Of a stretch of 64,000 bases of DNA, positions 46,348-55,591 are shown in pieces. The translations under genes were made by a program, and so were the position numbers. This stretch comes from Chloroflexota bacterium (GTDB lineage: Bacteria; Chloroflexota; Anaerolineae; 4572-78; J111). The notes under the pieces were generated by a model that searched no databases, had not been told where the DNA came from, and saw only the letters and a program-made list of their open reading frames with translations. The stretch lies in contig BOKF01000005.1 of the NCBI GenBank assembly GCA_016860845.1, positions 248,001 to 312,000 of the forward strand, written 5' to 3'. Position 1 is the stretch's first letter; each line of letters starts with the position of its first letter.

Positions 46348-47838
46348 ATGTCTAAACAGAACCCAATTACCGAATCCCAAGCTGATAAACAGAACCATTC
46401 GAAAATCAAATCCTCATTGCTGACCCCCGACTTGATGGGTGAGCCGGTCAACTTGTCTCCGCTCCCGGCCAGCTTTTTGGCCGCCGGGGCTGACTGTAGC
46501 GGAGCGCCGACGGCCCGGCTAAATAATAGCCGCTTACAAACAGCTCAACGGCAGGCTATCGCCAGTCAGATGGGGCGGGTGCAGGGCAATCGGTATTTGC
46601 AGCGGGCGCTGGCCCCCATTCAGCGGCTCTCGCCGGATGCCAAGGCTGCGGCTGCTCCAACTCATACTCCGTCCAAGCAACTCGATGAGAAGGAACAACA
46701 GCGGAAGGCCGAATTTATGGGGATGGGCTTTGCCCGGGACAACTACATCCCCTCGACGGGGCGGGGTAAATTTGACATCCAATACTCGCCTAATTTTGGA
46801 CAATTGCTGGTAACAATTAATATTTATTTTGATTTTGTGAACAGCGCACCGCCAGCAGGCGAGAAGAATCAGGCAGTGATTGACTCATACTCCTGGACCG
46901 AGGCCGAAAAGACCGATTTTCAGCAGGAATTTATCCAGCGGGTTATGGCCCGTTGGAGCGCCCGGCATCCCATTCGCTGCACGAAACCCGGTTGGGAAGA
47001 TATTGCGACCACCCCCTTGATTGTGGTTTGGCCCAGCGCCGAAAGCGAGGCTCACTACCATGCTTCGGTGGTTAAGGTGGGCGGCGGCGTAGAAAAGTTT
47101 GAGCGCCGCTCCGGGGTAGACTCAAGCGACCATAGTCACGAGGAAGGTAAAGAAGCGGCCGACCGCCCCCGCACGGCTACCCTCCACTCCACCGACAACG
47201 CCGACAAACAGAATTTTAGGACAGAAGATATTATTCAGGCGCAGCGAGGACGCATGTGGGGTGTCCTATCGGGTAATGGTGTTACCTGGATTCCCCTGGC
47301 CAAAGGGCAGACCGATGTGCCGGGAGCCTATCGCCAAAAACTGCAGAAAGTGGCCCAAGAAATGCCCCCCCTGCCCCCCGGCGCCCCGCCGTTACCCCTC
47401 ATCGTCACCGGCATGGCTACCGCCGACGAGACGGGTCAAATGGGCCAGCGCCGGGCCGAGGCCGTCAAGGCGGTTTTGCAAGGCGCCGGTATAGCCAACG
47501 TGGTAGCGGTGGGTAAAGAAGGCGAGGCTGGGTCGGGTGTGGGCATTGATTTGGGAGAGTTGGCTCCCAACTGGCAGAACAAACAAAACACCTCCGAACA
47601 CGAGTTTGGTCATATGCTGGGCAACCCGGATGAATACGCCCGCGAAGGCAACAATCCCGAAGCCTGGAAAAAATTGGTCGAAGCGGCCCAATTGAAAGTG
47701 CCCAGCATGGACGAGTGGACCACCAGCCAGATGTCTGCCGGCAGTGATGTACTGGCCGCTCATTATGTGACGATCTGGGAGGCGTTAGGAGCGATGACCT
47801 CCGGCTATATTGAGGCCAATGAGTGGAAGATTGGCTAA
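46348..47838 (+). CDS. eCIS cargo 4: OmpA-like domain fused to a zincin
   Basis: A 496-residue paralogue. Module 1-92 has RLQTAQRQAIASQMGRVQGN. The central domain begins at YIPSTGRGKFDIQYSPNFGQ, matching cargo 2. The OmpA-like part includes LIVTGMATADETGQMGQRRA. The zincin motif is HEFGHMLGNPDEY from His418, slightly different from the GLGDEY of its paralogues but with the third ligand Asp428 kept. QMSAGSD may be the Met-turn. It starts 12 bases after the preceding small gene. No inhibitor-like gene follows it. Confidence 0.82.
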   Translation: MSKQNPITESQADKQNHSKIKSSLLTPDLMGEPVNLSPLPASFLAAGADCSGAPTARLNNSRLQTAQRQAIASQMGRVQGNRYLQRALAPIQRLSPDAKAAAAPTHTPSKQLDEKEQQRKAEFMGMGFARDNYIPSTGRGKFDIQYSPNFGQLLVTINIYFDFVNSAPPAGEKNQAVIDSYSWTEAEKTDFQQEFIQRVMARWSARHPIRCTKPGWEDIATTPLIVVWPSAESEAHYHASVVKVGGGVEKFERRSGVDSSDHSHEEGKEAADRPRTATLHSTDNADKQNFRTEDIIQAQRGRMWGVLSGNGVTWIPLAKGQTDVPGAYRQKLQKVAQEMPPLPPGAPPLPLIVTGMATADETGQMGQRRAEAVKAVLQGAGIANVVAVGKEGEAGSGVGIDLGELAPNWQNKQNTSEHEFGHMLGNPDEYAREGNNPEAWKKLVEAAQLKVPSMDEWTTSQMSAGSDVLAAHYVTIWEALGAMTSGYIEANEWKIG

Positions 47839-47916
47839 ACTGGTCCGGTTAATTTTTGTTTGGCAAGAAATGTCAACTCTAGCAAAGCCTGATGTGCTAA
47901 AATAGTTCAAAAGCTG

Positions 47917-50900
47917 ATGCCCAAACAGAACCAAGCAAACGAAGTTCAACAGGATAAGAAAAATCGGGCCAAAGTCCAACCGCCGGCCCTCAGCCCCGAT
48001 TTGACCGCCGAAAAAGCGGGTCTACCGCCCCTGCCTGATAGCCTGCTGGCCGCCGGGGCTAACTCGATTGAAGCCCAGGCTGCCCGCCTGGGCGACTCTC
48101 GCCTGCAAACGGCTCAACGGCAAGGCGTAGCCGATCAAATTGGCCGGACACAGGGCAATCAGCATTTGCACCGGGTCGTGGCCTCGCTCAAAGCCCATGA
48201 AGCCGCCACCTCCGCCGTGACGTCGTCCAAACCGGCGGCCGGTTCTAACGGCGGCGCGGCGCTCAAAAAGAGCGCCGCCGGTACGCGCCCCACGGTAGCC
48301 CGGCAGGCTGAGACCACCGAATCGCCGGGTGATGACCGCTTCGACGAATTTTTGGGTGGCAGTGGATCGCCCAGCCTGGCTCCGCCTCCCCCCCCGCCTG
48401 ATAAAAACGGGCAGAAAATGACCGTCCAACGTGATGGACCTTCTCGACCGCCCGTACCCAACTTCACCCTGACCACCCCCTCTTTATTGCAGCCGCCTGA
48501 CCCGGCCTCACGTTATCGGCTGGGGGGGGATCAAACTTTGCACCTTGACCCCGAGATACAGGCCATGCTGCACCAACATGTACAGCAGCAGTTAGCCCCG
48601 GCCAACCTGCGGGACGCACTCTCGCAAATCCAGTTGGAATCACTGCCTACAGCCGCGCCTGGTGCGGCCACAACGCCGGCGACGGCCTCACCTGGAGCAA
48701 GTGGGGCTGCCCCGACTGTGCCTGCCGGCCCAGGCCCCGATACCCCGCGTGCAGCCACTGCCGGCGATTTAATGGGGGCTATCCTGGCCGTTCCGGCCAT
48801 TGATTCGGCTTTGACCACGCTGCAATCCCAGGCGCTTGACCGGGTAAGTCGTGACTGGCGTAATCTGGGGACCGGCGGGCAGATTGCGACGGTGAGTACG
48901 CTGGCGGTCATTGGCCTGGGCGCGCTAGGCGGGGCGATGTCTGATCCGACCACCCGGCAGTTGTTAGTAGATCAACTAAACGGGCGCACCGTGCCGGTCC
49001 CCGGCCTTAACTGGATGCGCCTGGAAGTAAATACCAGCGCCGATAACCTGATGTTGGGCATGCACGTGGATGTAGGCCGACTGCTGCCGGCAAGTTGGGG
49101 CTTGGGTCCTTCTTCGCCCTCGGCTATTGGCGGCCCGCCCACGCCTCAACCTTTTGTACCGGGCCAGCGGACCGCCACCGGCGAAATTGGCGAAACAGGC
49201 CCAAGCGAGGATATTGGCGCACAGATCCAGGTCAAAGCCGGCGGTGGTAAGCCTTTGGATGAAGCAATACAACGCCGCTTGGAAGACGGGCTGGGGGCCG
49301 ATATGTCCAACGTGCGCGTCCATACGGACCGCGAGGCTGACGAATTGGCCCAATCGGTTAACGCGGTTGCTTTTACCACCGGTCAGGATATTTTCTTCCG
49401 CGAAGGGACATACAACCCCAATTCCACCGATGGCCTGAAACTGCTGGCCCACGAAGCCACCCACACCGTCCAGCAGGCCGCCGGGCCGGTCGCAGGGACG
49501 CCGACGGCGGGCGGCGTGTCGGTCAGCGATCCGGGCGACCGTTTTGAGCGGGCAGCGGAACAGGCAGCCAACTCGATTATTCAGCGGGAAGTTGATCCGG
49601 CAGAGCCGGTTGAGACGGTTCCCACTGACCCGGTCGCGACAACTGAGCCAGTCGTGCAGCGGTTTTTGCCGCTTGTTCCTATCCTGGTTGGAGCCGGTGT
49701 GGTGGGGGGAATTGTGGAGGCGATTCGCCGTGAGAGCCGCTCTCTGAACGAGCCTGAAATCAATTACGCCAAAGACGTGTATCATGACTCGCTTGATTAC
49801 TCGGTTATCACCATCACTCGCGGCAGTTTGATGTCTACCGGCGCGCCGCGGACCATTGGCAACACCATCCACTTTACCGACGACTATTATGTGGGCGACA
49901 CGATGGACCTGACCGAGGCCGGCAAGTTGACCCTTATCCACGAAATGGCCCACGTCTGGCAGTATCAACACACCGGCTGGACCTACGCCCCGAAAGCCTT
50001 GTGGGCCCAGGCCAAAGCCTGGTGGCATACCGGCTCGCGCAATGCTGCCTACGACTGGCGCTCGTTGCACAACGCCGGAACGCCCTGGGCCGACTGGAAT
50101 CCGGAAGCGCAGGCTGAAGCGGTTGAAGATTATAATGAAGCCCTGCGCAAAGGAATGGAAGGAACGGCTACACCCGAAGACTACGAAACCCTCTCCATGC
50201 TTCAACCCTATATTGCCGATATGCAGGCCGGACCGCCCCCGGCCCCGGAGGGCGCTGAGGAGGGTGAAGCTAACCCCAATGATGGTGGTGGTGGAGCCGA
50301 AGGCGGGCCAGGTTATTATCCTCCGGCGCAGCGGCAGATTGACCCTGTCCTGGCGAAAGTACCGAACGTCGTGGTCCAACGTGCTGTGATTCAGCGTACA
50401 TTTGATCTGAGCACCGCCTCTGAAACCGAGAAAGTTAAGAAGATTTCTGATGAGCTGAGTCACCTGGGCACCGGCACGGCCGGTGCGGGCGGGGCCAGAT
50501 TGATTACCGACATCTGGAACTCCTTCGGCGACGACATCGCCAGGGTGGCCGGCGCCAACATCGCCTTGTGGGAAGCGACCCTCAAGCGAATTGATCTAAG
50601 CACCCTGCCGGCGGTGACGCGGATTAAAGCCAAATTCAAATCCGATGTCGAAGCTGTTGCCCTGGATTACCTCGCCCAAAATCGGGCCTACGTGCTGGCA
50701 GAGATGGACCGCATGGGGGCCTACGGGACCGAACAGACTGAGAAACCTACCCTTGACCAGGATGAACAGGTCAAAGAAATGCAAGCCATTGCGGCTGAAG
50801 TGGCTCGCGCCAAGCAGGGCCAGCAAAAGTTGCAGAGTCTACAGGTTGGCTGGGAATTGGAGGAGACGGGCGACGTTCACAAGCCGTTTGCCACCGAGAA

Positions 50901-53298
50901 AACCCCGGTTTATTTCAGGCCCGGTGTGCCCCCGATGTACAAGACAGGGCCAGGCGGGGCCACGTTGCCGGCTTCTTACGAAGAATGTCAGAAAGAATAC
51001 GACTCGGCCCAGCTTGCCGTTGATGCCGTTGCCTCCGTCTACCCAACTATTTTTGCCATGGTCCAGTCCGGCGAAGTGACCAAAGTCGAGGCCGACCCCG
51101 GCGCGGCCCGCCAGCAGATGGGCAAAGCCCTGCAAGGGCTCCAGCAAAAAATAGACGCTGCCGTGCCCAAGATTGGCTCCGGGGTTGACTTTGACGATTT
51201 GGTGCCCATTCATGGCGCGCTTTTTGGAGGCCAGATGCCCGGCGCGTCCGGGATACGCTGGAATGAGCCGTTCTATAAATGGGTGGGTACTTCGATGGTG
51301 AGTGATGCCGATACCGCCAAATTGTTAGCGGCTCTGGGCGTGGGCGCGCTGTCGGCGGCGATGTTTGTTTTTGCCTCGCTGGCTACGGGCGGGGTGGCGA
51401 CGGTCCTGTTTGTGGCCGCCGGGACGGCCGCTTCCGCGGGTCAAGCAGCGCTGGATTGGAAAAAGTGGAATGATCTTTCGACGGCGGCGGAAGCGACCGT
51501 CAAGCCGGAACTGGCCCTGGTGACGCAGGGCCAGGTTGATATGGCCCTCTTCACAGCCGTGGTAGATACCCTGTTTGCCTTCCTCGATCTTAAGGGTGGA
51601 GCGGCCATCCTGACGGCTCCGGAGAAAGTAGCAGCGCGCCAGGCGCTCAAGGCAGCCAAGGCTGGCACGCGGGCGGCCATCATTGAGGGGTTGAAAGACG
51701 CCACCATCCCGGCAATTGAACGGGGCGTGGCCGAACTGGGTGCGGCGGAAACCATTGCCCGTTCCGGCAGGACCGCCGAGGATTTGATTAAGATTGTGGG
51801 CGAAGGTTCCGAGACGGCCAAGCGGCTGGAACCATTTACCAAGGCCGCCGAGAAGGCAACCAAAGCCGCGCTGGAAGATGTGGCCAAAAAGCTGCCGCGC
51901 CTGGCCGAGGAATTGAAGGGCGGCCTGCCCATTGCCGAGGCCGACAAATTGGTCTCGCTGGCGATTGACCAGTATGGCCCGGCCGGGGCTATTCGCAAGG
52001 CCGGCGGCTGGAAAAATCTGTCCGATGCCCTGGGTGAGGGGACTGCCGCCGGCAAACAGTTAACCGCCTGGCGCGATGCCATTCGCCGGGACACCTTTGA
52101 GTATATTGAGAAGGAATTGGGCGGCAGCGCCACCCGGACCGGCACCGAGGGCGGTTTCAAAAACGACATGGATATTTCCATGCTGGGCAAAGATGCCGGC
52201 AAAAACCGTGAACCGGCTCGCCGCTTTATGGCCGCTCGCGCCGGCTGCTCGCCGGACGAACTGCGCGTCCTGCTGCATGGCGATGTCTTTATTGACCCGA
52301 CCCGCATGCTGCTGCATGCGACCGAGTCCGGGCTAACGCCGGCGATGCGGGCCACCCTGGCCAGAGAGGCGCGGGAGTACCAGGAAGGATTGATGAATGG
52401 CCGCCGTTTGTATCTGGCCCGGCAACACGGGGATGATGCCCTGGTCAAGGCCCTGGAAGAAGAGATGGCTTCGCGCGGGGTCACGCCGCTTGAATGGAAA
52501 CCGCTGAGCGAGAGTGAGATCAGCAAGCTGGCCGCCGATATAGACACAGAAATGGCTCTGCTGGAAAAAGCCATCGAGGAAGGCGAAAAGGCCCGGCTCA
52601 TTCGCTCGATTGCCCAGAAAGAGGCCACCATTAAAGCCTCCGAAGAAGGGGCTTACGCTACCAGCGGCGGCATCTGGCGCTGGGTTTTTGAGCGGCCCGG
52701 CGACAAGGGCAAATTTGGTAAAAAAGCCCTGGTAGAGATGTGGCCGGACGAGCGCTACACGGCTATCCTGGCCGAACTGCCTTCCCTCGACCATTCAGCA
52801 GCGGCGCTTAAGTATCCTAAAGATGTCGGTGAGCTGGCCGGGGCGCTGCGCGACCTGGGCAAGCACGGCGGCAGGTTGACCGAGGTGTTGGGTGAAGCTG
52901 CCGTGCCCAAAGTGGCCGGTTTTGAGGAACTGGCCGAGTGGTGCGTCCGCATCAAAAAAGAAGTGGATGCCGGGCTGGTCAGCGAGGCTTTGACGGTGGC
53001 GGGCGAGGCCGAGCGGTTTGCGCGTGAGGCCGCCGAAAAATTGGCCCAACTCGAGTCCGCCTCTAACCGGGGCTTACAACTGCTGCGCGAGCGTCACAGC
53101 TTTGGGGCGATGAGCGTTGACCCCGGCGCAATTCAGGCCATGGTTTCGGCCCACGTGAAATATCTGACCGTGCGTGACGCCATCGAGCGGCAGTTGCTGG
53201 CTCTGCGCGAGTTGGCTCAAACCACGGCGCGGACGGCCACGGCCAATGCCGCCGCCAACGCGCCTGACTCTGCAGCAGATAAAACACCGACCCCGTAG
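47917..53298 (+). CDS. Giant eCIS cargo: two zincin motifs and NTase-like C-terminus (1793 aa)
   Basis: Residues 1-95 are the shared module (RLQTAQRQGVADQIG, then TQGNQHLHR). A Pro/Ala linker follows. A DUF4157 domain lies at about 430-540 with HEATHTVQQ (His512, Glu513, His516) and GQDIFFREGTYNP. A second zincin-like domain has LIHEMAHVWQYQH (His675, Glu676, His679). A membrane-like segment spans about 1139-1175. Near residue 1400 is GGSATRTG...NDMDIS, with Gly1403-Ser1404 and Asp1417/Asp1419 spaced as in nucleotidyltransferase folds. A helical tail closes the protein. It looks like a polymorphic toxin with processing and membrane-crossing parts; no immunity gene is evident downstream. Confidence 0.85.
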   Translation: MPKQNQANEVQQDKKNRAKVQPPALSPDLTAEKAGLPPLPDSLLAAGANSIEAQAARLGDSRLQTAQRQGVADQIGRTQGNQHLHRVVASLKAHEAATSAVTSSKPAAGSNGGAALKKSAAGTRPTVARQAETTESPGDDRFDEFLGGSGSPSLAPPPPPPDKNGQKMTVQRDGPSRPPVPNFTLTTPSLLQPPDPASRYRLGGDQTLHLDPEIQAMLHQHVQQQLAPANLRDALSQIQLESLPTAAPGAATTPATASPGASGAAPTVPAGPGPDTPRAATAGDLMGAILAVPAIDSALTTLQSQALDRVSRDWRNLGTGGQIATVSTLAVIGLGALGGAMSDPTTRQLLVDQLNGRTVPVPGLNWMRLEVNTSADNLMLGMHVDVGRLLPASWGLGPSSPSAIGGPPTPQPFVPGQRTATGEIGETGPSEDIGAQIQVKAGGGKPLDEAIQRRLEDGLGADMSNVRVHTDREADELAQSVNAVAFTTGQDIFFREGTYNPNSTDGLKLLAHEATHTVQQAAGPVAGTPTAGGVSVSDPGDRFERAAEQAANSIIQREVDPAEPVETVPTDPVATTEPVVQRFLPLVPILVGAGVVGGIVEAIRRESRSLNEPEINYAKDVYHDSLDYSVITITRGSLMSTGAPRTIGNTIHFTDDYYVGDTMDLTEAGKLTLIHEMAHVWQYQHTGWTYAPKALWAQAKAWWHTGSRNAAYDWRSLHNAGTPWADWNPEAQAEAVEDYNEALRKGMEGTATPEDYETLSMLQPYIADMQAGPPPAPEGAEEGEANPNDGGGGAEGGPGYYPPAQRQIDPVLAKVPNVVVQRAVIQRTFDLSTASETEKVKKISDELSHLGTGTAGAGGARLITDIWNSFGDDIARVAGANIALWEATLKRIDLSTLPAVTRIKAKFKSDVEAVALDYLAQNRAYVLAEMDRMGAYGTEQTEKPTLDQDEQVKEMQAIAAEVARAKQGQQKLQSLQVGWELEETGDVHKPFATEKTPVYFRPGVPPMYKTGPGGATLPASYEECQKEYDSAQLAVDAVASVYPTIFAMVQSGEVTKVEADPGAARQQMGKALQGLQQKIDAAVPKIGSGVDFDDLVPIHGALFGGQMPGASGIRWNEPFYKWVGTSMVSDADTAKLLAALGVGALSAAMFVFASLATGGVATVLFVAAGTAASAGQAALDWKKWNDLSTAAEATVKPELALVTQGQVDMALFTAVVDTLFAFLDLKGGAAILTAPEKVAARQALKAAKAGTRAAIIEGLKDATIPAIERGVAELGAAETIARSGRTAEDLIKIVGEGSETAKRLEPFTKAAEKATKAALEDVAKKLPRLAEELKGGLPIAEADKLVSLAIDQYGPAGAIRKAGGWKNLSDALGEGTAAGKQLTAWRDAIRRDTFEYIEKELGGSATRTGTEGGFKNDMDISMLGKDAGKNREPARRFMAARAGCSPDELRVLLHGDVFIDPTRMLLHATESGLTPAMRATLAREAREYQEGLMNGRRLYLARQHGDDALVKALEEEMASRGVTPLEWKPLSESEISKLAADIDTEMALLEKAIEEGEKARLIRSIAQKEATIKASEEGAYATSGGIWRWVFERPGDKGKFGKKALVEMWPDERYTAILAELPSLDHSAAALKYPKDVGELAGALRDLGKHGGRLTEVLGEAAVPKVAGFEELAEWCVRIKKEVDAGLVSEALTVAGEAERFAREAAEKLAQLESASNRGLQLLRERHSFGAMSVDPGAIQAMVSAHVKYLTVRDAIERQLLALRELAQTTARTATANAAANAPDSAADKTPTP

Positions 53299-53373
53299 CC
53301 GGTTCTCAACGCAAAGTATGGTTAAAAACTCATTCTAAATTTTAATCAAAATTAAAGGACACAGAGTGCATTT

Positions 53374-53390
53374 TTATGTTATAATGGGGA
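53374..53390 (+). promoter_or_regulatory. Possible promoter for the 53486 gene
   Basis: TATAAT at 53380-53385 lies in an AT-rich stretch about 100 bases upstream of the next gene, after a 187-base gap. The -35 region at correct spacing (ggacac, 53357-53362) is a poor match, so an activator or another sigma factor may be needed. The palindrome aacttctgcggaagtt follows at about 53443-53458. Confidence 0.35.
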
Positions 53391-53485
53391 CTATCGTTGA
53401 CCCTTCAATTAAACCAAAATCTCTCCCTTCGAAAATATAAACAACTTCTGCGGAAGTTATGCGGCCCTGGAGCAGGGTAACGCTT

Positions 53486-54316
53486 ATGGAACGTGCTCTC
53501 ACTCGCCGACGAATCAAAAAGCGTCCTCACTTGCCGGACGAGGGCCAAGTCATGGCCAAACCGGCTGATCACCATCTGGCTGTGCTGCAACAACATCTCG
53601 GCAACCGGGCGGTGCAGCAGTTGTTGGCCCAACAACATCAGCCTCAGGCATCTGTGCCGGTGCAGCGCCAGAGTGAGGAGGAACAAAAAGAGGAGGAGGC
53701 CCAACAACCACCCTCCATTGGCGAGATTAAGATTGAGAAGGCCGAAATTGAATATTACGACATCCAGGGGGAAACCATTGACGAGGTTGTCCGCCAGATT
53801 CGGGACGACCGTAACTGGTACCAGTACAAGTACGAGTATCAGCCCAAAATAAAAGATGGCCTTGTTACCCAGGTGGACATCCGAGTGCTGACCAAGATCC
53901 GGGTGCCCCGTTGGATTGACCTGGACTGGCAGAAGGCGACCAATTCTGAGCGGGAGCGCTGGCTGCAAATTCTGGAATCTTTCCCGGTTCACGAGGATAA
54001 GTTCGAGGATGAAACCGAACTGCCCCAACCGTGGCTGCTTGGCCCGGCCTGGAAAGATGCGCCGGATGTGCTTAAGAACAGTTGGCGCGGGCTGCTGCAA
54101 TCCATGCAAATCCGTGAGGAAAACCTGGTCGAGACGATCCGCCGCCGGGCGATGACCCTCCAAAAGCGGCTGGTGAATCAACCAGAGACACAGGTTAAAG
54201 AGGTTTTGGATAAATTTATCAAAGAAGTACAACTGGAGCAGGAGCAGTACAATCGCCAGCGTGAGCCAGGCCGGCGTCAGAAGGTCTCTTTGAACGTCAG
54301 CGCGCTGGTGCAATAG
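53486..54316 (+). CDS. eCIS cargo-like protein with degenerate DUF922-type protease domain
   Basis: A 276-residue protein. The start region carries a short tag, LAVLQQHLGNRAVQQLL, like the core of the eCIS module. From about residue 85 it resembles DUF922 (IEYYDIQGETIDEVVRQI, YQYKYEYQPKIKDG). DUF922 proteases have an HExxH after a Trp/Leu-rich helix; here the place reads ESFPVHEDKF, so the second His is lost. It may be a non-catalytic relative or use another ligand. A conserved helical tail completes it. The ATG at 53486 is preferred to one at 53459 inside a palindrome. Confidence 0.75.
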   Translation: MERALTRRRIKKRPHLPDEGQVMAKPADHHLAVLQQHLGNRAVQQLLAQQHQPQASVPVQRQSEEEQKEEEAQQPPSIGEIKIEKAEIEYYDIQGETIDEVVRQIRDDRNWYQYKYEYQPKIKDGLVTQVDIRVLTKIRVPRWIDLDWQKATNSERERWLQILESFPVHEDKFEDETELPQPWLLGPAWKDAPDVLKNSWRGLLQSMQIREENLVETIRRRAMTLQKRLVNQPETQVKEVLDKFIKEVQLEQEQYNRQREPGRRQKVSLNVSALVQ

Positions 54317-54795
54317 CCAATCACGGAATGACAGTGCCGAAATTTGTTAAGAAAAAGTAGTGCAAAAAAACAGTTTTTGTGCTATGATAGCTTTGTTCCT
54401 AACAAACTCTCTGCCACGAAACTCCAACTCCAAGGTGCTGCGTTTTTTACCGAAATAAGCTGAATAGCGAAATTTAGCCGTTAGCCAAACACAGGCAAGG
54501 AGTGTTTAACCTGCGATGGCTAAACCGAGTCTTTGGTATCCGAACCGACCGTGGAACTTCCCGAAAGCTGACTCATGCTGAGCATGTACGGCTGGTGGAG
54601 GCGGTAATGGCTGTCTTTGCACGAGTCGATTCGGCTGCGGCAGCCATTCCGGTTGTGGATAGATTGGCGAGTCGTGACCAGAGTCAAATGCCGATCACTA
54701 TTGCAAACGGGAGTGATGTTAAACTTGATTGGTGGTCGGTCAGTTTTATTCCTTCAAACCAAAAAGCGATCGCTTTAGTGAAAGAGGGGAAAATT
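54317..54795. other. Leader region before the DUF4157 gene
   Basis: About 480 bases. A hairpin-like A/T tract (gcaaaaaaacagtttttgtgc, about 54362-54382) is followed by TATGAT at 54383-54388, a possible -10 element. A frame open from 54502 runs into the DUF4157 gene, but it has no ribosome-binding site or known domain and is treated as leader. A real N-terminal extension cannot be excluded. Confidence 0.4.
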
Positions 54796-55581
54796 ATGTC
54801 TCAAGAACTTATCCCTGACGAAAAAAAAGCCAAGATGCGCAAGCCGGAGTCGGCAGAGCCGGCTCAAATCCATGAGGGCGGCCCCGGCGCGGAGTCGTCA
54901 GCCCTGCTGGGTTTGCAGCAGCGCGTGGGCAACCGGGCGGTGCAGCGGCTTATCGCCCAGCGCAGCGGCGATGGCGCATTCCAGTTGGATGATGAGACCA
55001 CCCAACGCATCAACGGGGCGCGGGGCGGCGGGCAGGCGCTGGACAGCGGCGTGCAGCAGCAGATGGGCGCGGCCATGGGGCATGATTTTAGCGGGGTGCG
55101 GGTGCATACCTCCCCCGAGTCGCACCAATTGAATCAGCAGCTCAGCGCCAAAGCCTTCACGACCGGGCAGGACATCTTTTTCAAACAGGGCGAGTACAAT
55201 CCCGGTTCCGGCAGTGGCCAGGAGCTGCTGGCCCATGAACTGACTCACGTCGTCCAGCAGAGTTCGGGCCGGGTGAGCGGGAGCAGCGGGATGACGGTCA
55301 ACGCGCCCGGCGACACCTTTGAACAGGAAGCCGATGCCGTCGCCAGGCAGGCGCTTACGGCGGACAACTCGGCCGCTTCTGAGACGGTACGGAATGGTGT
55401 CCAGCGGGAAGAGGCGCCGGAGGATGAACTCCAAGCAAAGGCCCTCCAGCGTGAGGAAATTCCGGAGGAAGAGGAACTCCAGGCGAAGACCGTTCAGCGC
55501 GAGGAACTCCCGGAGGATGAACTCCAGGCAAAAGCCCTCCAGCGCGAGGCAATGCCGGAAGAGGAAGAGGAATTAGGATAG
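54796..55581 (+). CDS. DUF4157 protein with C-terminal LQAK-type repeats
   Basis: A 261-residue protein. The tag LGLQQRVGNRAVQRLIAQ lies at about 35-55. The DUF4157 domain (about 65-175) has FSGVRVHTSPESHQLNQQL, GQDIFFKQGEYNP and the zinc motif HELTHVVQQ. The C-terminal ~65 residues are four tandem units of about 15 residues, each with QREE(A/I/L)PE and ELQAK. DUF4157 proteins are among the commonest eCIS-linked cargo. GAGGGG precedes the chosen ATG. The repeats are acidic and probably disordered. Confidence 0.88.
   Translation: MSQELIPDEKKAKMRKPESAEPAQIHEGGPGAESSALLGLQQRVGNRAVQRLIAQRSGDGAFQLDDETTQRINGARGGGQALDSGVQQQMGAAMGHDFSGVRVHTSPESHQLNQQLSAKAFTTGQDIFFKQGEYNPGSGSGQELLAHELTHVVQQSSGRVSGSSGMTVNAPGDTFEQEADAVARQALTADNSAASETVRNGVQREEAPEDELQAKALQREEIPEEEELQAKTVQREELPEDELQAKALQREAMPEEEEELG
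55410..55576 (+). repeat. In-frame tandem repeat in the DUF4157 gene
   Basis: Units around 'cagcgygaggaactcc' and 'gatgaactccaggc' recur four times with lengths of about 42-48 bases. Slippage could change repeat number between strains without breaking the frame. Confidence 0.65.
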
Positions 55582-55591
55582 GGGAGGCCCC

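Noticed and set aside
48976..50463. 495-codon open frame on the minus strand
   Set aside because: It is antisense to the giant cargo gene, whose module, DUF4157 and HExxH motifs are clear; the antisense translation shows no family.
51441..52631. 396-codon Ser/Arg/Ala-rich frame on the minus strand
   Set aside because: It is antisense to the C-terminal half of the giant cargo gene, and its low-complexity composition is typical of shadow frames.
53405..54313. 302-codon minus-strand frame with hydrophobic runs
   Set aside because: It mirrors the DUF922-like gene; the plus-strand gene carries the eCIS tag and coherent domain structure.
54502..54795. 98-codon upstream extension of the DUF4157 gene
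   Set aside because: It has no ribosome-binding site or known domain, and the ATG at 54796 has a good one and starts the usual tag region.
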